This document shows, piece by piece, positions 62,772-64,000 of a DNA stretch of 64,000 bases; positions within the stretch are counted from its first letter, which is position 1; the number at the start of each line of letters is the position of its first letter. The notes under the pieces were generated by a model. The model was not told where the DNA came from. It made no database searches and worked only from the letters and a program-made list of their open reading frames with translations. Location: contig BTCW01000001.1 in NCBI GenBank assembly GCA_033239725.1, positions 2,120,501 through 2,184,500 of the forward strand, in the 5' to 3' direction. This stretch comes from Echinochloa phyllopogon. Taxonomy: Eukaryota; Streptophyta; Magnoliopsida; Poales; Poaceae. The translations under genes were made by a program, and so were the position numbers.

Positions 62772-63341
62772 TCAAAAGTCCATTATTGACCAAGAAACCT
62801 TCATGCGCATCTTTGTGACACCAACAATTACATCTTCTTCTATTCCACCGTTGATCTTGGGCCTAAATTCAATAGTTGGTTCACAAGTACCATCACTAGT
62901 TTGGGCAACAATAATCAGCATGGCCTTCACATAGAGAGATACGATGGGTCGCATTAGCTTCATAAGTCCAATACCATCACCAGCCATGGCACCAACGACT
63001 TGACTATCATAAAGCACAAGGCTGTTCAGGATTCTGGTCGTATGGGCAGTGATTTTTCCATTGAAGTCTCCTTGCAGAACTTCAATTGCAATTGTACCCT
63101 CCACTGCATCTTTCACAATTCCATACATCACATCTATAGTACTAAGCCTGGTAGAAAGAGATCCACTTTCAATTTCACATCCCTTCAAGTCTCGGCGTCC
63201 AACGCCTCTGATCGTTAAAAATCCTTTACTGAGTTCTTTGTCCTGCCCATGATCATCCTTAATCTTAAGATCAATCTCAACATGATTCCCACTTATCAAA
63301 GCGAGTCCTCGTTTTGGTCCTGTCAAGATCAAAGATTCATC
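62772..63341 (-). CDS. Last exon of a DUF6598-domain protein
   Basis: On the minus strand an acceptor CCCGCAG precedes 63341, and the exon reads 189 codons to a stop at 62772-62774. Motifs match the DUF6598 domain of grass proteins of unknown function: DESLILTGPKRGLALIS, VEIDLKIKDDHGQDKELSKG, IEVLQGDFNGKI, NSLVLYDS, then a C-terminal VTKMRMKVSWSIMDF. The exon is open throughout and looks intact. The upstream exon or exons lie beyond 63400 or outside the window; I could not place them. DUF6598 proteins are a large grass family, some carrying a RIP domain, and a RIP-like fragment lies 3 kb away on the same strand. The partner and activity are unknown. Confidence 0.75.
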   Translation of the reverse strand, partial: DESLILTGPKRGLALISGNHVEIDLKIKDDHGQDKELSKGFLTIRGVGRRDLKGCEIESGSLSTRLSTIDVMYGIVKDAVEGTIAIEVLQGDFNGKITAHTTRILNSLVLYDSQVVGAMAGDGIGLMKLMRPIVSLYVKAMLIIVAQTSDGTCEPTIEFRPKINGGIEEDVIVGVTKMRMKVSWSIMDF

Positions 63342-64000
63342 CTGCGGGAAAAAAGGGTGTACATATAGGTTATAGGTTACTGTTGTATTTATCTGAGTAC
63401 ACAATATTTCTGTAATCAAAGTACAAAAGATCACAGCCAGATAGCACATGGAAACTGCTAGAATAGATGGAACAGTTAATGGTTGGTTTACATGTGATAC
63501 AACTATGCTGTAGATTCAAATGATAGAACCATTAAGTTTGACATTGGTGGCATGTGCAGATGATAATAATGTAACAAAATGTGGTCAGTAATTTACCCAA
63601 TAAAGTATATTATGAAAAAGAATCCAAATACGGTTCATCAATATATCATACAGATTTGGGTATGGTTTAGATTTAATTCTGCTCCGTACCATACCCAAAT
63701 CACACCGTAAAAATAGCAATATAAATCTACTGGGCAGCAATTGGGTCCGTGTGGAAAAATCTTAAGGAGCCCCATAACAAAAACAATGCTGTATGAAATA
63801 GTTCTCTTTCTCTCTACCTGTTGCCCATGCATCTTGGGATGCTAGTTTGGCCTTACGAACAAGTACTAAAAACTGACACATCACAAGTTTATGCTAAATT
63901 CTAAATATCTACAATTTAGTAACACTAACATTATGGTGATTATTGATAAGTAGTGTGCAAATTTCCAATCTTCAGCACCATATATACTCAGAACAAGAAA
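63342..64000 (-). other. Upstream intron/flank of the DUF6598 gene
   Basis: AT-rich. A possible donor on the minus strand (CAACAG/GTAGAG near 63819) could end an upstream coding exon, but I cannot confirm the reading frame. Confidence 0.3.

Noticed and set aside
1..64000. CRISPR arrays, bacterial operons or phage genes
   Set aside because: No regularly spaced repeats of the right kind; all real genes are spliced plant genes or retroelements.

Overview
The window is plant nuclear DNA, almost certainly from a grass. The evidence is intron-containing genes with GC-rich first exons, many MITE-type transposons, a Sirevirus-type Copia element, a Tat/RIRE2-type Gypsy element, and remnants of two families that are prominent in grasses (DUF6598 and ribosome-inactivating-protein-like). 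No species can be assigned from sequence alone.

Layout. (1) 0.26-5.1 kb (+): a five-exon AT-hook/PPC (AHL) DNA-binding protein gene, with a Mutator-like MITE in intron 3. (2) 5.8-9.3 kb: three diverged tandem copies of a GC-rich, apparently non-coding unit, each centred on a 31-bp palindrome. (3) 9.5-17.3 kb: intergenic DNA with MITEs and microsatellites. (4) 17.6-20.7 kb (+): a Bax inhibitor-1 (BI-1) gene whose six exons are recognisable but which carries an in-frame TAG and a 1-bp deletion, so it looks like a recent pseudogene or null allele. (5) 21.2-21.9 kb: one MITE nested in another. (6) 22.6-24.7 kb (+): a two-exon P/U-type cyclin. (7) 25.9-58.2 kb (+): a three-KH-domain RNA-binding protein gene of the PEPPER/FLK type. 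It is stretched by a 28-kb intron and also shows an internal exon duplication. (8) 58.2-64 kb: a diverged copy of the KH gene's 3' flank, a 166-bp tandem repeat, a RIP-like fragment and, on the minus strand, the last exon of a DUF6598 protein.

The 28-kb KH intron holds a three-level nest, and every level has an exact 5-bp target-site duplication. A minus-strand Gypsy element (28356-56259, TSD AGTAT) was hit inside its RT/RNase H region by a Tekay/Del-like element now left as a single about 3.8-kb LTR (35102-50861, TSD CTCAG). That LTR was in turn hit by a plus-strand Sirevirus (35528-47444, TSD CCTTC). Removing the middle insertion and one TSD copy rejoins the Gypsy reading frame exactly. The Gypsy element also carries a spliced gene antisense to its own gag-pol, hence sense to the host KH gene. 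Both retroelements have reading-frame lesions; many are of the C-to-T/G-to-A type expected from deamination of methylated cytosine.

The observations I rate highest are the broken BI-1 gene, the possible birth of an exon in the KH gene (an exonic GATCAG reused as a splice acceptor), two covarying hairpins beside the Gypsy polypurine tract, and a compact array of TGACGTCA and TTGAC motifs in the Tekay-like LTR. No CRISPR array, rRNA gene or convincing tRNA gene was seen.
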